Positions 49,084 through 59,458 of a stretch of 64,000 bases of DNA are shown piece after piece. Numbering within the stretch: position 1 is the first letter of the stretch; each line of letters starts with the position of its first letter. This stretch comes from Leifsonia sp. 71-9 (GTDB lineage: Bacteria > Actinomycetota > Actinomycetes > Actinomycetales > Microbacteriaceae): NCBI RefSeq assembly GCF_001898805.1, contig NZ_MKVJ01000014.1:42410-106409 (forward strand). Direction: 5' to 3'. A program made the translations under genes and the position numbers. Below the pieces are notes generated by a model, which saw nothing but the letters and a program-made list of their open reading frames with translations, had not been told where the DNA came from and searched no databases.

Positions 49084-50116
49084 AGTCATCGATCAGGGAA
49101 GGTTGCTCCGAACGGCCTTGGTGCGGGCCGGGAATACCGAAATGCCGCCACGCGGCGGGAGTCGCGACCCGCCCTCTGGGGGTCCGGGAGAGCAGTCCGA
49201 TGCGGACCAGGAAGGGCTCCACGACCGACTCGATCGTCTCCGCCTCCTCCCCGACCGAGACGGCGAGGGTGTTCAGGCCGACCGGTCCCCCGTCGAACCG
49301 TTCGAGGATCGCGTGCAGCACGGCGCGGTCGAGGCGGTCCAGTCCGAGCGGGTCGACGTCGTACAGCTCGAGCGCCGCGCCGACCGCGGCCAGGTCGGCG
49401 TCGCCGCCGTGCACGAGGGCGTAGTCGCGGACCCGGCGCAGCAGCCGGTTGGCGATCCGCGGGGTGCCGCGGCAGCGCCCGGCGATCTCGGCCAGCGCCT
49501 CCCGGTCGATGTCGAGCTCGAGCATCGTGGCCGCGCGGGCGAGCACCTGCGTCAGCTCGGACTCGTCGTAGAACTCCAGGTGAGCGGTGAACCCGAAGCG
49601 GTCGCGCAGCGGGTTCGGCAGCAGGCCGGAGCGCGTGGTCGCGCCGACGAGGGTGAAGGGGGCCAGGTCGAGCGGGATCGAGGTAGCACCCGCTCCCTTG
49701 CCGACCATGATGTCGATGCGGAAGTCCTCCATCGCCAGGTAGAGCATCTCCTCCGCGGATCGCGCCATGCGGTGGATCTCGTCGATGAAGAGCACCTCGC
49801 CCGGCGTGAGCGACGACAGGAGGGCGGCGAGGTCGCCGGCGTGCTGGATCGCCGGGCCGCTCGACAGGCGCAGCGGCCGGCCGCTCTCGTGCGCCACGAT
49901 CATGGCGAGCGTCGTCTTGCCGAGTCCGGGAGGGCCGGCGAGCAGGATGTGATCCGCCGTCCGGTCCTGCATCTTCGCCGCGGTGAGCAGCAGCTGGAGC
50001 TGCCCGCGCACCTTGGCCTGCCCGACGAACTCCGCGAGCGACCGCGGACGCAGCGCGCCTTCGAAGGCGAGCTCGGACTCGGACTCGAGCTCCGGGGCGG
50101 TCAGGTCGTCGCTCAT
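49079..50116 (-). CDS. ruvB: Holliday junction branch migration helicase RuvB
   Basis: RuvB is the AAA+ motor that drives branch migration with RuvA. The 345-residue protein has Walker A GPPGLGKT at 61-68, Walker [11 protein letters not shown], the sensor GATTRSGLL, and the C-terminal winged helix ending [15 protein letters not shown] at 50116 overlaps the ruvA stop as ATGA. Confidence 0.98.
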   Translation of the reverse strand: MSDDLTAPELESESELAFEGALRPRSLAEFVGQAKVRGQLQLLLTAAKMQDRTADHILLAGPPGLGKTTLAMIVAHESGRPLRLSSGPAIQHAGDLAALLSSLTPGEVLFIDEIHRMARSAEEMLYLAMEDFRIDIMVGKGAGATSIPLDLAPFTLVGATTRSGLLPNPLRDRFGFTAHLEFYDESELTQVLARAATMLELDIDREALAEIAGRCRGTPRIANRLLRRVRDYALVHGGDADLAAVGAALELYDVDPLGLDRLDRAVLHAILERFDGGPVGLNTLAVSVGEEAETIESVVEPFLVRIGLLSRTPRGRVATPAAWRHFGIPGPHQGRSEQPSLIDDL

Positions 50117-50733
50117 CGGGCGCCCTGCGCGGCCGGGCCGAGGTGGGCGAGCGTCAGGCGGAGCAGCGTCTGCACGGAGTCGCGCGCGGCCTCGTCGGTG
50201 TCGGCGACGACGTCGGCGATGGCCTCGCCCGCCACCTTCTCCGGCCAGCCGAGGCCGACGAGGGCGATGAGCACGCTGTCGGCGACGGACGACGGCGCGC
50301 CGGCGGACCTGACGGCGGGAGCGACGCGGCGGGTGGCCACCAGTTTACCGGTCAGCGACACCACGATCAGCTTCGCCGTCTTGGGACCGATCCCGGACAC
50401 CTTGCGGAACGGCGCGTCGTCGTCGGCCGCGACCGCGTCGGCGATCTGGTCGGGCGAGAGCACGGAGAGGACGCCGATGGCGGACTTCGGCCCCACGCCG
50501 GTGACGCCCGTGAGCAGCTCGAAGACCTCCAGCTGCTCGCGGTCGACGAAACCGAACAGCTGCAGGGAGTCCTCCCGCACGATCATCGACGTGTGGATGA
50601 ACGCCTCGTCGCCGGTGCGGAGGGAGAGGACATGGTCGGGGGTCAGCTGCACGGCGAAGCCGACGCCACCGACCTCGATCACGGCGTTGCCGCCGGTCGC
50701 GGAGAGGACGGTGCCGCGGAGAGAGGAGATCAC
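50113..50733 (-). CDS. ruvA: Holliday junction branch migration protein RuvA
   Basis: RuvA binds four-way junctions and loads RuvB. The 206-residue protein has the OB domain ([23 protein letters not shown], given in two parts by position 1-23), helix-hairpin-helix motifs ([13 protein letters not shown] and [12 protein letters not shown]), and a C-terminal RuvB-contact domain. The start is GTG at 50733, overlapping the ruvC stop as GTGA. Confidence 0.97.
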   Translation of the reverse strand: MISSLRGTVLSATGGNAVIEVGGVGFAVQLTPDHVLSLRTGDEAFIHTSMIVREDSLQLFGFVDREQLEVFELLTGVTGVGPKSAIGVLSVLSPDQIADAVAADDDAPFRKVSGIGPKTAKLIVVSLTGKLVATRRVAPAVRSAGAPSSVADSVLIALVGLGWPEKVAGEAIADVVADTDEAARDSVQTLLRLTLAHLGPAAQGAR

Positions 50734-51350
50734 CTGGCCAGCCTACGGGGCGCCGCCGACGCCCGGGCGGACCGCTCCGCGGCGAGCCATGCGGCCTGGG
50801 CGGGAGTCTGCGTCCCGGTCCCGGCGGCCGGCTGCGCCGCTCCCCCGCCGGCTGCCCGCGGCGCGGGAACGGGTCCGCCGCGCCACGCGTGGCAGATCGC
50901 GATCGCCAGGGCGTCCGCCGCGTCAGCGGGCTTGGGCACCTCGGCCAGGCCGAGGATGCGGGCGACCATCGCCTGCACCTGCTTCTTGTCCGCCGACCCA
51001 TAGCCCGTGACGGCGGCCTTCACCTCGCTCGGCGTGTGCAGCGCGACCGGGAGTCCTCGCTTGGCGGCCGCGTGGAGGGCGACACCGCTGACCTGCGCGA
51101 CACCCATCACGGTGCTCAGGTTGTGCTGCGCGAAGACCCGCTCGATCGCGACCGCGGCGGGGCGGTGCTCGTCCAGGAGCCGTTCGATGCCGTCACCGAC
51201 CGCGAGCAGGCGCTCCTCGATCGGCATCCCGGGCGGGGTGCGGATGACCGTCACCTCGACCAGGACGGCGCGGCGGTCGGATCGCACGTCGACGATCCCG
51301 ACGCCGCACCGCGTGAGTCCGGGGTCGATGCCGAGCACCCGGATCGACAT
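50730..51350 (-). CDS. ruvC: Holliday junction resolvase RuvC
   Basis: RuvC cuts Holliday junctions. The 206-residue protein has the RNase H-like acids: D9 in [14 protein letters not shown], the glutamate in [12 protein letters not shown], and the [12 protein letters not shown] pair near 143-150. The last 55 residues are a Pro/Ala/Gly-rich tail beyond the family core. It lies ten bases after yebC; ruvC-ruvA-ruvB is the standard order. Confidence 0.97.
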   Translation of the reverse strand: MSIRVLGIDPGLTRCGVGIVDVRSDRRAVLVEVTVIRTPPGMPIEERLLAVGDGIERLLDEHRPAAVAIERVFAQHNLSTVMGVAQVSGVALHAAAKRGLPVALHTPSEVKAAVTGYGSADKKQVQAMVARILGLAEVPKPADAADALAIAICHAWRGGPVPAPRAAGGGAAQPAAGTGTQTPAQAAWLAAERSARASAAPRRLAR

Positions 51351-51360
51351 GGCCGGTCTC

Positions 51361-52125
51361 TTACTCGTCGTCCTCGTCGAGCTGCGCCTGGACCTCGGGG
51401 GTCAGGTCGAGGTTCGTGTAGACGTTCTGCACGTCGTCCGAGTCCTCGAGAGCGTCGATGAGTCTGAACACCTTGCGGGCCACGTCGGCGTCGGCCTCGA
51501 CGTTGACGGTCGCGACGAACTCGGCGTCGGCCGAGTCGTAGTCGATCCCGGCCTCCTGCAGCGCGGTGCGCGCCGCCACGAGGTCGGTCGCCTCGGTCAG
51601 CACCTCGAAGCTCTCGCCCCGGTCGGTGACCTCTTCGGCGCCGGCGTCGAGGACGGCGGTGAGCACCGTGTCCTCGTCCACGCCGTCGGCGTGCGGGACC
51701 ACGATGACGCCCTTGCGGTGGAAGTTGTACGCCACGCTGCCCGGGTCGGCCATGGTGCCGCCGTTGCGGGTCATCGCGGTGCGGACCTCGGCGGCCGCGC
51801 GGTTCTTGTTCTCGGTGAGGCACTCGATCAGGAGGGCGACGCCGCCCGGGCCGTAGCCCTCGTACATGATCGTCGTGTAGTCGATCGTCTCACCGGTGAG
51901 CCCGGCTCCGCGCTTGATCGCGCGGTCGATGTTGTCGTTGGGGACCGAGGTCTTCTTGGCCTTCTGGACGGCGTCCACCAGGGTCGGGTTGCCCGACATG
52001 TCGGCCCCGCCCGTCTTGGCCGCGACCTCGATGTTCTTGATGAGCTTGGCGAACGACTTGGCACGGCGTGCGTCGATGACCGCCTTCTTGTGCTTGGTCG
52101 TGGCCCACTTGGAATGCCCGGACAC
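51361..52125 (-). CDS. yebC: YebC/PmpR family protein
   Basis: The 254-residue protein opens with [17 protein letters not shown] and has [13 protein letters not shown] and [20 protein letters not shown], all diagnostic of YebC. Members have been described as transcription regulators, and recent work links several to translation of proline-rich stretches. GTG at 52125 has GGGAG six bases upstream. The gene precedes ruvC, as in most bacteria. Confidence 0.95.
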   Translation of the reverse strand: MSGHSKWATTKHKKAVIDARRAKSFAKLIKNIEVAAKTGGADMSGNPTLVDAVQKAKKTSVPNDNIDRAIKRGAGLTGETIDYTTIMYEGYGPGGVALLIECLTENKNRAAAEVRTAMTRNGGTMADPGSVAYNFHRKGVIVVPHADGVDEDTVLTAVLDAGAEEVTDRGESFEVLTEATDLVAARTALQEAGIDYDSADAEFVATVNVEADADVARKVFRLIDALEDSDDVQNVYTNLDLTPEVQAQLDEDDE

Positions 52126-52157
52126 TGCTGCTCCCTCGAGTTACGTTCTGAACCTGT

Positions 52158-52796
52158 CTATAGTAATGCGGCCCGTCCGTCGCGCAGGACCATTCCCCGC
52201 TCGGCGTGGAACCGGGCGAAGGTCGGCACATCCGCGGTCGCGTCCGCCGCGGTGGCGCCGATCCCGGACGGGTTGTGGAAGACGAACCGGTCGCCGTCGC
52301 GGCCGTGCACGAGGACCAGATGACCGCCTCGGCGCTCGTTGGGCCGCTCTGGCCAGCGGATCTCCGGCGAGACGGAGGCCAGCACGACCTGGCCGGGCCG
52401 GACGAGCGGGAGGAACTCCGCCGTCGCCGTCCGCTCGACGACCTCCCCCTCGATCCCGAACGCGTCGGCGATCCAGGAGAGGAAGGGACGGTAGTACAGA
52501 CCGTCGACCGTGTCGTCGCGGCGGACCAGCGCGCCGGCCTCCACCGCCCCGTCGATGACCCGCGCCATGGGCACGACGCCCAGCTCTGGCCGCCACGCCC
52601 GCAGGACGGAGCGCAGGCACGCGAGCCCGCAGACGTGCGCCGCCCAGAACTCGTACTCGGCCTGCGACGCGTAGCCGTCCGCCGCCCAATCGTGATGGAG
52701 CGCCGGCGACTCCCCGCGGACGATGAGCGGTTCGTTGCACCGCAGATCGCCCCACTGCGACTCGTAGGGGAAGACGGGCGGCGTCGGAGCGGTCAC
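52158..52796 (-). CDS. C39-like cysteine peptidase family protein
   Basis: A 212-residue protein with no signal peptide. The papain-like C39 pattern is present: Q14 in YESQWGD, C56 in [12 protein letters not shown]159 in [10 protein letters not shown] and N175 in VFHNPSG. C39-family proteins cut leader peptides or other short substrates; neither a precursor nor an ABC exporter is adjacent. GTG at 52796 overlaps the pdxT stop as GTGA, so it is made together with the vitamin B6 enzymes. The substrate is unknown; the family call is firm, but catalytic competence is inferred. Confidence 0.8.
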   Translation of the reverse strand: MTAPTPPVFPYESQWGDLRCNEPLIVRGESPALHHDWAADGYASQAEYEFWAAHVCGLACLRSVLRAWRPELGVVPMARVIDGAVEAGALVRRDDTVDGLYYRPFLSWIADAFGIEGEVVERTATAEFLPLVRPGQVVLASVSPEIRWPERPNERRGGHLVLVHGRDGDRFVFHNPSGIGATAADATADVPTFARFHAERGMVLRDGRAALL

Positions 52797-53398
52797 CCGT
52801 GCGATCGTAGCTTCCGCAGGAAGTACTCGTGGAAGCGGGTGTCCCCCGTCATCTCCGGGTGGAAGGACGTGCCGAGCAGGTTGCCCTGCTCCACCGCCAC
52901 CACGCGGCCGTCGGCGACGCGCGCGAGAGCAGTGGCCCGCTCCCCCACGGACTCGACGATGGGCGCGCGGATGAACACCGCGTGCATCGGTTCGCCGCCG
53001 ATCGCCGGGATGTCGAGGTCGGTCTCGAACGAGTCCACCTGCGAGCCGAACGCGTTGCGGCGGACCGCGACATCCAGTCCGCCCAGGCTCTGCTGCCCGG
53101 CGATCCCGTCGACGATCGTGTCGGCGAGCATGATCAGCCCGGCGCACGTGCCGTAGACGGGCAGGCCGCCGGCGATCGCCTCCCGCAGCGGGTCCGCGAG
53201 CCCGAAGGCCCGCGACAGCTTGTCCATGACGCTCGACTCGCCGCCCGGGATGACGAGCCCGTCGATCGCCGCGAGCTCCTCGGGGCGTCGCACCGGGACC
53301 GTGTCGGCGCCCAGCCCGCGGAGGACCGCGATGTGCTCGCGGAAGTCCCCCTGCAGGGCCAGGACGCCGACGCGCGGCGCCCGCTGGTCGCCCGGCAC
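52793..53398 (-). CDS. pdxT: Pyridoxal 5-phosphate synthase glutaminase subunit
   Basis: PdxT hydrolyses glutamine and passes ammonia to PdxS. The 201-residue class I amidotransferase has the nucleophile C85 in [10 protein letters not shown], an N-terminal [20 protein letters not shown], and the His-Glu pair in SFHPEMTGD near residue 185. It directly follows pdxS with no gap and overlaps the C39-like gene. Confidence 0.97.
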   Translation of the reverse strand: MPGDQRAPRVGVLALQGDFREHIAVLRGLGADTVPVRRPEELAAIDGLVIPGGESSVMDKLSRAFGLADPLREAIAGGLPVYGTCAGLIMLADTIVDGIAGQQSLGGLDVAVRRNAFGSQVDSFETDLDIPAIGGEPMHAVFIRAPIVESVGERATALARVADGRVVAVEQGNLLGTSFHPEMTGDTRFHEYFLRKLRSHG

Positions 53399-54301
53399 TT
53401 ACCAGCCGCGCTCGGACAGGCGGTGCGGCGCCGCGAGGTCGGCCACGTTGATGCCGACCATCGCCTCGCCGAGTCCGCGCGAGACCTCCGCGATGACCTT
53501 CGCGTCGTCGTAGAAGGTGGTGGCCTTGACGATCGCGGCGGCCCGCTGCTCGGGGTTGCCCGACTTGAAGATGCCGGAGCCGACGAACACGCCGTCCGCG
53601 CCGAGCTGCATCATCATCGCCGCGTCCGCCGGGGTGGCCACGCCGCCGGCGGTGAACAGCACGACGGGGAGCTTGCCGGTCTCGGCGATCTCGGCGACGA
53701 GCTCGTAAGGGGCCTGCAGCTCCTTCGCGGCGACGTAGAGCTCGTCCTTCGACATCGACGAGAGCGCCTTGATCTCCGAGCTGATCTTGCGGATGTGCTT
53801 CGTGGCCTCCGAGACGTCGCCGGTGCCGGCCTCGCCCTTGGAGCGGATCATCGCCGCGCCCTCGTTGATGCGGCGCAGGGCCTCGCCGAGGTTGGTGGCG
53901 CCGCACACGAACGGCACGGTGAACTTCCACTTGTCGATGTGGTTGACGTAGTCGGCGGGCGACAGCACCTCGGACTCGTCGATGTAGTCGACGTCGAGCG
54001 CCTCGAGCACCTGGGCCTCGACGAAGTGACCGATACGGGCCTTCGCCATGACCGGGATGGAGACCTCGGCGATGATCGCGTCGATCAGGTCGGGGTCGCT
54101 CATCCGGGCGACGCCGCCCTGCGCGCGGATGTCGGCGGGGACGCGCTCGAGCGCCATCACGGCGACGGCGCCGGCGTCCTCGGCGATCCGGGCCTGCTCG
54201 GGGGTGACGACGTCCATGATGACGCCGCCCTTCAGCATCTCGGCGAGCCCGCGCTTGACGCGGCTCGATCCGGTGGCGCCGCCCTGGTCCTTGTCTGTCA
54301 T
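53399..54301 (-). CDS. pdxS: Pyridoxal 5-phosphate synthase subunit PdxS
   Basis: PdxS builds PLP from ribose 5-phosphate, glyceraldehyde 3-phosphate and ammonia. The 300-residue TIM barrel has [35 protein letters not shown], the catalytic lysine block [12 protein letters not shown], and the C-terminal [16 protein letters not shown] 54301 has AAAGGG upstream. It is transcribed away from the MocR-type gene at 54389, the arrangement in which such regulators activate pdxST. Confidence 0.98.
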   Translation of the reverse strand: MTDKDQGGATGSSRVKRGLAEMLKGGVIMDVVTPEQARIAEDAGAVAVMALERVPADIRAQGGVARMSDPDLIDAIIAEVSIPVMAKARIGHFVEAQVLEALDVDYIDESEVLSPADYVNHIDKWKFTVPFVCGATNLGEALRRINEGAAMIRSKGEAGTGDVSEATKHIRKISSEIKALSSMSKDELYVAAKELQAPYELVAEIAETGKLPVVLFTAGGVATPADAAMMMQLGADGVFVGSGIFKSGNPEQRAAAIVKATTFYDDAKVIAEVSRGLGEAMVGINVADLAAPHRLSERGW

Positions 54302-54314
54302 GATCGCCCTTTCG

Positions 54315-54349
54315 TGCGGAACGTAATTCTTTTTGGCCTATGCCGAACG
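54315..54349. promoter_or_regulatory. Direct repeats in the pdxS/pdxR divergent gap
   Basis: TGCGGAACG (54315-54323) and TGCCGAACG (54341-54349) form a direct repeat spaced 26 bases start to start, in the 87-base gap between pdxS and the MocR-type gene. MocR proteins commonly bind direct repeats, so this is a candidate operator; chance occurrence is possible. Confidence 0.35.
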
Positions 54350-54388
54350 ATAGCATCCCGCAAACCGCTCACTAGACTCGGTTGCGAC

Positions 54389-55720
54389 ATGGACGAACTG
54401 AGCATCACCGGCACGACGGCCGCCGAGATCGCCGCGAGCGTGCGCGCCCTCCACGAGCGCGGCGCGCTGCGCAGAGGCGACGCGCTCCCCCCGGTGCGGG
54501 AGCTCGCCGGGCGGCTCGGCGTGAACCGCAACACGGCCGTCGCCGCGTACCGCCTGCTGGCGCAGGCCGGCGTCGTCGTCGCACGGGGACGCGCGGGCAC
54601 GGTCATCGCCGGACTGGAGGCCGTGGCGCAGGAGGGCTACGCGGCCGACAGCGTGCTCCACGACATCGGGACCGGCAACCCGGACCCGGGCCGCATCCCG
54701 GACCCGTCCGCCGCGCTCGCGGGCGCCATCGGGCGACCGGTGCTCTACGGCGAGCCCGTGATCGACCCGGCCCTGGAGGAGCGCGCGCTCGCCTGGGTCA
54801 GGGACGGCCTGCCGGACCAGGACATCCGCATCACGATCACGAACGGAGCGGTGGATGCCGTCGAGCGGCTCCTCGCCCAGGCCTTGCTGCGCGACGACGC
54901 GGTCGCCCTGGAGGATCCCTGCTTCCTCGCCAGCATCCACACGGTGCGGCTCGGCGGCTATCGCGCCGTGCCGGTCCCCGTCGACGCCGAGGGGATGACC
55001 GTCGCCGGCCTGCGCGCCGCGCTCGACGCTGGTGTCCGGGCGATCATCTGCACGCCGCGCGCCCAGAACCCGACCGGGGCGACGCTCACGTCGCGCCGGG
55101 CGAGCGAACTCCGGGCGGTGCTCGCCGACCACCCGTACGTGCTCGTCATCGAGGACGACCATTACTCGATGCTCTCGCAGCGGCCGTACGAGACGCTGAT
55201 CGGACCGGGCCACCGCCGGTACGCACTGGTCCGCTCGGTCTCGAAGTTCCTCGGGCCCGACATGTGCCTCGCGGTCGCCGCGACCGATCCGGAGACGGCC
55301 GAGCGCCTCTCCTTCCGCCTCAGCCCCGGCACGACCTGGGTCAGCCACATCCTCCAGCGCCTCGTCCTCGCGCAGCTCACCGATGAGACCGCCCTCGCGA
55401 CGATCGCCGCGGCGGGCCGCCATTACGCGGAACGCAACGCCGCCTTCGCCGCCCGGCTCGCCGATCGCGGGCTGCCCACCGAGGCCGCGGACGGCCTCAA
55501 CCTCTGGGTCGAGCTGCCGGTCGAGGCCCGGCTCGTCGCCGATCGGCTGATGCGGCGGGGCTGGCTCGCGCGCACCGGCGACGAGTTCCTCCTCGCGGAG
55601 CAGCCGGCACCCTCCCGCCACCTCCGCCTCACCGTGCACGACCTGACCGAGGAGGAGACCGCCCGACTCCTCGACGATCTCGTCGACGCGGCCGCCGCCA
55701 CCGGGCGCACAGGGCAGTAG
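54389..55720 (+). CDS. pdxR: MocR-type PLP-sensing transcription regulator
   Basis: A 443-residue GntR/MocR regulator: an N-terminal winged helix (about 1-75, with GALRRGDALPPVRELAGRLG and NRNTAVAAYRLLAQAGVV) and a C-terminal aminotransferase-like domain that binds PLP through the lysine in SVSKFLGPDM, with PRAQNPTGA and IEDDHYSML typical of the fold. Placed divergent to pdxS and upstream of pdxY, it probably controls PLP synthesis by sensing PLP. A -10-like TAGACT at 54373-54378 lies ten bases before ATG, so the leader is very short. Confidence 0.92.
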   Translation: MDELSITGTTAAEIAASVRALHERGALRRGDALPPVRELAGRLGVNRNTAVAAYRLLAQAGVVVARGRAGTVIAGLEAVAQEGYAADSVLHDIGTGNPDPGRIPDPSAALAGAIGRPVLYGEPVIDPALEERALAWVRDGLPDQDIRITITNGAVDAVERLLAQALLRDDAVALEDPCFLASIHTVRLGGYRAVPVPVDAEGMTVAGLRAALDAGVRAIICTPRAQNPTGATLTSRRASELRAVLADHPYVLVIEDDHYSMLSQRPYETLIGPGHRRYALVRSVSKFLGPDMCLAVAATDPETAERLSFRLSPGTTWVSHILQRLVLAQLTDETALATIAAAGRHYAERNAAFAARLADRGLPTEAADGLNLWVELPVEARLVADRLMRRGWLARTGDEFLLAEQPAPSRHLRLTVHDLTEEETARLLDDLVDAAAATGRTGQ

Positions 55721-55743
55721 TCCGGAGGTGAGAGGATCGAGGG

Positions 55744-56595
55744 ATGAAGATCCTCTCGATCCAGTCCGCGGTCGCCTACGGTCACGTCGGCAACTCCGCC
55801 GCCGTCTTCCCGCTCCAGCGCATCGGCGTCGAGGTGCTCCCCGTCTACACGGTGAACTTCTCCAACCACACCGGCTACGGCGCCTGGCGCGGCCCGCTGA
55901 TCTCGCCGGACGACGTGCGCGCGGTGATCACCGGCATCGAGGAGCGCGGCGTGCTCGGCCAGGTCGACGCCGTGCTCTCCGGCTATCAGGGCGGCGAGGG
56001 CATCGGGGACGTCATCATCGACGCGGTCGCCCGCGTCAAGGCCGCCAACCCGAACGCCGTGTACGCGTGCGACCCGGTGATGGGCAACGCGAAGTCCGGC
56101 TGCTTCGTCGCTCCGGCCATCCCCGACCTCCTCCGCGACCGCGTCGTCCCGGTCGCCGACATCATCACGCCGAACCAGTTCGAGCTCGGCTTCCTCACCG
56201 GCACGACGCCCGACACCCTGGAGTCGACGCTGGCGTCGGTGGATGCGGCCCGCGCGATGGGGCCCCGCACCGTCCTGGTGACGAGCGTCGAGCGTCCGGA
56301 CCAGCCCGCGGACACCATCGAGATGCTCGCGGCCGACGACACCGGTGCGTGGATCGTGCAGACGCCGCGACTGCCGATGAAGGCGAACGGCTCCGGCGAC
56401 GTCACCGCCGCCCTGTTCACGGCCCACTACGTCCGTACCGGCAGCGCCGAGATCGCCCTCCGCAAGACGGTGTCGAGCGTCTTCGATCTGCTCACCCGCA
56501 CGCTCGAGTCCGGCGACCGTGAGCTGCAGCTCGTCGAGTCGCAGGAGTCGTACGCGCACCCGCGCGAGCAGTTCGCGGTGCGCCAGGTGCGCTGA
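55744..56595 (+). CDS. pdxY: Pyridoxal kinase
   Basis: PdxY phosphorylates pyridoxal in the salvage route to PLP. The 283-residue ribokinase-like enzyme has ILSIQSAVAYGHVGNSAAVF, VNFSNHTGYGAW, ACDPVMGN, ITPNQFELGFLTG and the catalytic NGSGDVTAALF with D219. It lies 23 bases after the MocR gene with GAGG before ATG, so the two are probably one operon. With pdxST, the locus covers both synthesis and salvage of vitamin B6. Confidence 0.96.
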   Translation: MKILSIQSAVAYGHVGNSAAVFPLQRIGVEVLPVYTVNFSNHTGYGAWRGPLISPDDVRAVITGIEERGVLGQVDAVLSGYQGGEGIGDVIIDAVARVKAANPNAVYACDPVMGNAKSGCFVAPAIPDLLRDRVVPVADIITPNQFELGFLTGTTPDTLESTLASVDAARAMGPRTVLVTSVERPDQPADTIEMLAADDTGAWIVQTPRLPMKANGSGDVTAALFTAHYVRTGSAEIALRKTVSSVFDLLTRTLESGDRELQLVESQESYAHPREQFAVRQVR

Positions 56596-56606
56596 CCACG
56601 CGCACT

Positions 56607-56657
56607 TTCGTGCCGAATGTCGACTCCGCGTGCGCGAGAGTCGACATTCGGCACGAA
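56607..56657. terminator. 20-bp perfect inverted repeat between convergent genes
   Basis: Arms 56607-56626 and 56638-56657 are perfect complements over 20 bases around an 11-base loop. It sits between the ends of pdxY (plus) and the HIT gene (minus), so it could end both transcripts. No T-tract on either side. It could also be a member of a dispersed palindrome family. Confidence 0.75.
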
Positions 56658-56667
56658 TGCGGCAGCC

Positions 56668-57276
56668 TCAGGCCGTCGGCCAGGCCGCGGCGAGGGAGGC
56701 GCGCACATCCCCGAGCAGCTGCGGGAGCGCCTTCGTCTTCGCGATGATCGGCAGGAAGTTCGCGTCCTGCGCCCAGCGCGGCACGATGTGCTGGTGCAGG
56801 TGCGCCGCGATGCCGGCACCCGCGATGGCGCCCTGGTTCATGCCGATGTTGAAGCCGTCGTTCTTCGACACCTCGCGGATCACGCGCATCGCCGTCTGGG
56901 TGAGGGAGCCGATCTCGGCGACCTCCTCCGGCGTCGCCTCGTCGTACGTGGCGATGTGACGGTACGGGCAGACCAGCAGGTGACCGCTGTTGTACGGGAA
57001 CAGGTTGAGGAGCGCGTAGGCGTGCTCACCGCGCGCGACGATGAGGGCATCCTCGTCGCTCATGCTCGGCGCGACGCAGAACGGGCAGTCGTCCTTGCCG
57101 GGCTGCTGCCCGTGCTGGATGTAGACCATCCGGTGCGGCGTCCACAGCCGCTGGAACTCGTCCGGCACGCCGACGAGGTACGAGGGGTCGTCGACGCGGA
57201 CCTCGTCCGCGCCGACGCCCTCGTGACCGTCGCCCGGCTCGTGGGCGGCGTAGTCGTCGAGACTCAGGCGAGCCAT
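56668..57276 (-). CDS. HIT-family nucleotide hydrolase or phosphorylase
   Basis: A 202-residue HIT-domain protein with the catalytic HLHQHIV motif (HxHxH at 159-163), preceded by [24 protein letters not shown] pair near residue 65 is a probable metal site. The mycobacterial counterpart next to thrS is described as a diadenosine tetraphosphate phosphorylase, which fits here because the synthetase ThrS can make such dinucleotides. It overlaps the thrS end by 13 bases. Confidence 0.9.
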   Translation of the reverse strand: MARLSLDDYAAHEPGDGHEGVGADEVRVDDPSYLVGVPDEFQRLWTPHRMVYIQHGQQPGKDDCPFCVAPSMSDEDALIVARGEHAYALLNLFPYNSGHLLVCPYRHIATYDEATPEEVAEIGSLTQTAMRVIREVSKNDGFNIGMNQGAIAGAGIAAHLHQHIVPRWAQDANFLPIIAKTKALPQLLGDVRASLAAAWPTA

Positions 57277-59231
57277 GCCGTGTCGACCAGCTCGTGGCTG
57301 CGGATGCTCCCGACGATGCGCTCGATCGCGTCGGCGACCGGCACCCCGTTCAGCTGGGTGCCGTCGCGGAAGCGGAAGCTGACCGTGCCGGCTCCGGCGT
57401 CCTCCTCGCCCACGATGAGCTGGAAGGGCACCTTGGCCTTGGTGTGCGTGCGGATCTTCTTCTGCATGCGGTCGTCGGAGTGGTCGACCTCGGCCCGTAC
57501 GCCCTGGGCACGGAGCTGGGCGATCACGTCGTCGAGGAACGGGCCGTACGCGTCGGCGACGGGGATGCCCACCACCTGGACCGGCGACAGCCAGACCGGG
57601 AACGCGCCCGCGTAGTGCTCGAGCAGGATCGCGAAGAACCGCTCGATCGAGCCGAGCAGCGCCCGGTGGATCATCGCCGGCTGCTTGCGCGTGCCGTCGG
57701 CCGCGTTGTACTCCAGCTCGAACAGCTCCGGCTGGTTGAAGTCCAGCTGGACGGTCGAGAGCTGCCAGGTGCGGCCGATCGCGTCGCGTGCCTGCACGGA
57801 GATCTTCGGGCCGTAGAAGGCGGCGCCGGCCGGGTCGTCGACGAGCTCGAGGCCGGACTCGATCGCCACTTCGCGCAGCGTCTCGGTCGCGGTCTCCCAG
57901 CTCTCGTCGCTGCCCACGTACTTCTCCGGGTCCTTCGTGGAGAGCTCGAGGTAGAAGTCGGTGAGTCCGTAGCCGCGCAGCGTCTCCAGGACGAACTGCA
58001 GCTGGCTCGCGACCTCGTCCTTGATCTGGTCGTCCGTCACGTAGATGTGGGCGTCGTCCTGGGTGAGGCCGCGCACGCGGGTGAGGCCGGAGAGCGTGCC
58101 CGACTTCTCGTACCGGTACACCGTCCCGAACTCGGCCAGGCGGAGCGGGAGCTCGCGGTAGCTGCGGCCGCGCGCCCGGAAGATCAGGTTGTGCATCGGG
58201 CAGTTCATCGGCTTGAGGTAGTAGTCCTGCCCCTGCCGGGTGATGTTGCCGTCCGCGTCATGCTCCTCGTCGAGGTGCATGGGCGGGAACATGCCGTCCT
58301 TGTACCAGTTGAGGTGCTGGCTGGTCTCGAAGAGATGCGCCTTGGTGATGTGCGGCGTGTTGACGACCTCGTAGCCGTTCGCGATGAGCCGCTCGCGCAT
58401 GTAGTCCTCGATCTCCTTGCGGATGATCCCCCCGCGCGGGTGGAACACCGCGAGACCGGAGCCGATCTCCTCGGGGAACGAGAACAGGTCGAGCTCGGCG
58501 CCCAGCTTGCGGTGGTCGCGCTTGGCGGCCTCCTCCATGCGGGTCTGGTAGGCGCGCAGTTCGTCCTTGGTCGGCCAGGCGGTGCCGTAGACGCGCTGCA
58601 GCTGCGGGTTCTTCTCCGAGCCGCGCCAGTAGGCGGCGGCCACGCGGGTGAGCGCCCAGCCGTTGCCGATCATGCGGGTGTTCGGGAGGTGCGGGCCGCG
58701 GCAGAGGTCCTTCCAGACCGTCTCCCCCGACTTCGGGTCCACGTTGTCGTAGATGGTCAGCTCGCCGCCGCCCACCTCGACGTTCTCATTGTCGCCGCCG
58801 TCGGAGGCGGAGCCCTTGAGGCCGATCAGCTCGAGCTTGTACGGCTCGCCGGCGAGCTCGGCGCGCGCCTCGTCGTCGGTGACGACCCGACGCACGAAAC
58901 GCTGGCCCGCGCGGACGATCCGCGACATCTCCTTGTCGAGGGCCTTGAGGTCCTCCGGGGTGAACGGCTCGGCGACATCGAAGTCGTAGTAGAACCCGTC
59001 GGTGATGGGCGGGCCGATCCCGAGCTTGGCCTCGGGGTTGACCGCCTGCACCGCCTGCGCGAGCACGTGCGCGGTGGAGTGGCGCAGGATGTTGAGGCCG
59101 TCGGGCGAGTCGATCGTGACCGGCTCGACGACGTCGGTCGTAGTGACGGTCGTCGCGAGGTCCTTCAGTTCGCCGTTGACGCGCATCGCGACAACGGAAC
59201 GGTCGGTGAAGAGCTCGAAGCCGTCGGCCAC
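57264..59231 (-). CDS. thrS: Threonyl-tRNA synthetase
   Basis: ThrS charges tRNA-Thr. The 655-residue protein has an N-terminal TGS domain that looks shortened at its start (first residues [16 protein letters not shown]), the editing domain with [11 protein letters not shown], and the class II core with zinc ligand NCPMHNLIF, motif 2 FRYE-like [12 protein letters not shown], and motif 3 [13 protein letters not shown] at 59231 has AAGGAG upstream. It is divergent from the muramidase gene across a 227-base gap; I saw no T-box there. Confidence 0.97.
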   Translation of the reverse strand: MADGFELFTDRSVVAMRVNGELKDLATTVTTTDVVEPVTIDSPDGLNILRHSTAHVLAQAVQAVNPEAKLGIGPPITDGFYYDFDVAEPFTPEDLKALDKEMSRIVRAGQRFVRRVVTDDEARAELAGEPYKLELIGLKGSASDGGDNENVEVGGGELTIYDNVDPKSGETVWKDLCRGPHLPNTRMIGNGWALTRVAAAYWRGSEKNPQLQRVYGTAWPTKDELRAYQTRMEEAAKRDHRKLGAELDLFSFPEEIGSGLAVFHPRGGIIRKEIEDYMRERLIANGYEVVNTPHITKAHLFETSQHLNWYKDGMFPPMHLDEEHDADGNITRQGQDYYLKPMNCPMHNLIFRARGRSYRELPLRLAEFGTVYRYEKSGTLSGLTRVRGLTQDDAHIYVTDDQIKDEVASQLQFVLETLRGYGLTDFYLELSTKDPEKYVGSDESWETATETLREVAIESGLELVDDPAGAAFYGPKISVQARDAIGRTWQLSTVQLDFNQPELFELEYNAADGTRKQPAMIHRALLGSIERFFAILLEHYAGAFPVWLSPVQVVGIPVADAYGPFLDDVIAQLRAQGVRAEVDHSDDRMQKKIRTHTKAKVPFQLIVGEEDAGAGTVSFRFRDGTQLNGVPVADAIERIVGSIRSHELVDTAWLA

Positions 59232-59376
59232 CTGTCCACTCCTTGATTCGTCGGTATAGGGAACGGACCAACTCTATCGGGGCACGGGCAGCCCTCGGCA
59301 CCGATCGCGCCCCTCGCACGGGGGTGAACGCGGCGTGTCGGGAAAACAGCACCTCCCGGCTAAAACATCCTCCGCG

Positions 59377-59382
59377 TAGACT
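59377..59382 (+). promoter_or_regulatory. Possible -10 element of the muramidase gene
   Basis: TAGACT, about 76 bases before the muramidase start. It matches TAnnnT, but no -35 of quality is visible in the 227-base divergent gap shared with thrS. Confidence 0.35.
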
Positions 59383-59458
59383 CCAGACATCTCCCTGCAG
59401 AACAGGGATCCGGACGGACCCGAACGAACGGACACCTCAACTCCCCCGATCAGAGCGG

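Noticed and set aside
52829-54388. Upstream extension of the MocR regulator across pdxS and pdxT
   Set aside because: Open by chance on the antisense strand; the winged helix starts just after ATG 54389, and a -10 lies before it.
57294-59246. A 650-codon plus-strand open frame opposite thrS
   Set aside because: Antisense shadow of thrS; low-complexity composition and no recognisable domain.
59232-59458. T-box leader for thrS
   Set aside because: No T-box sequence or specifier-loop pattern was seen in the 227-base gap; only a normal ribosome binding site.
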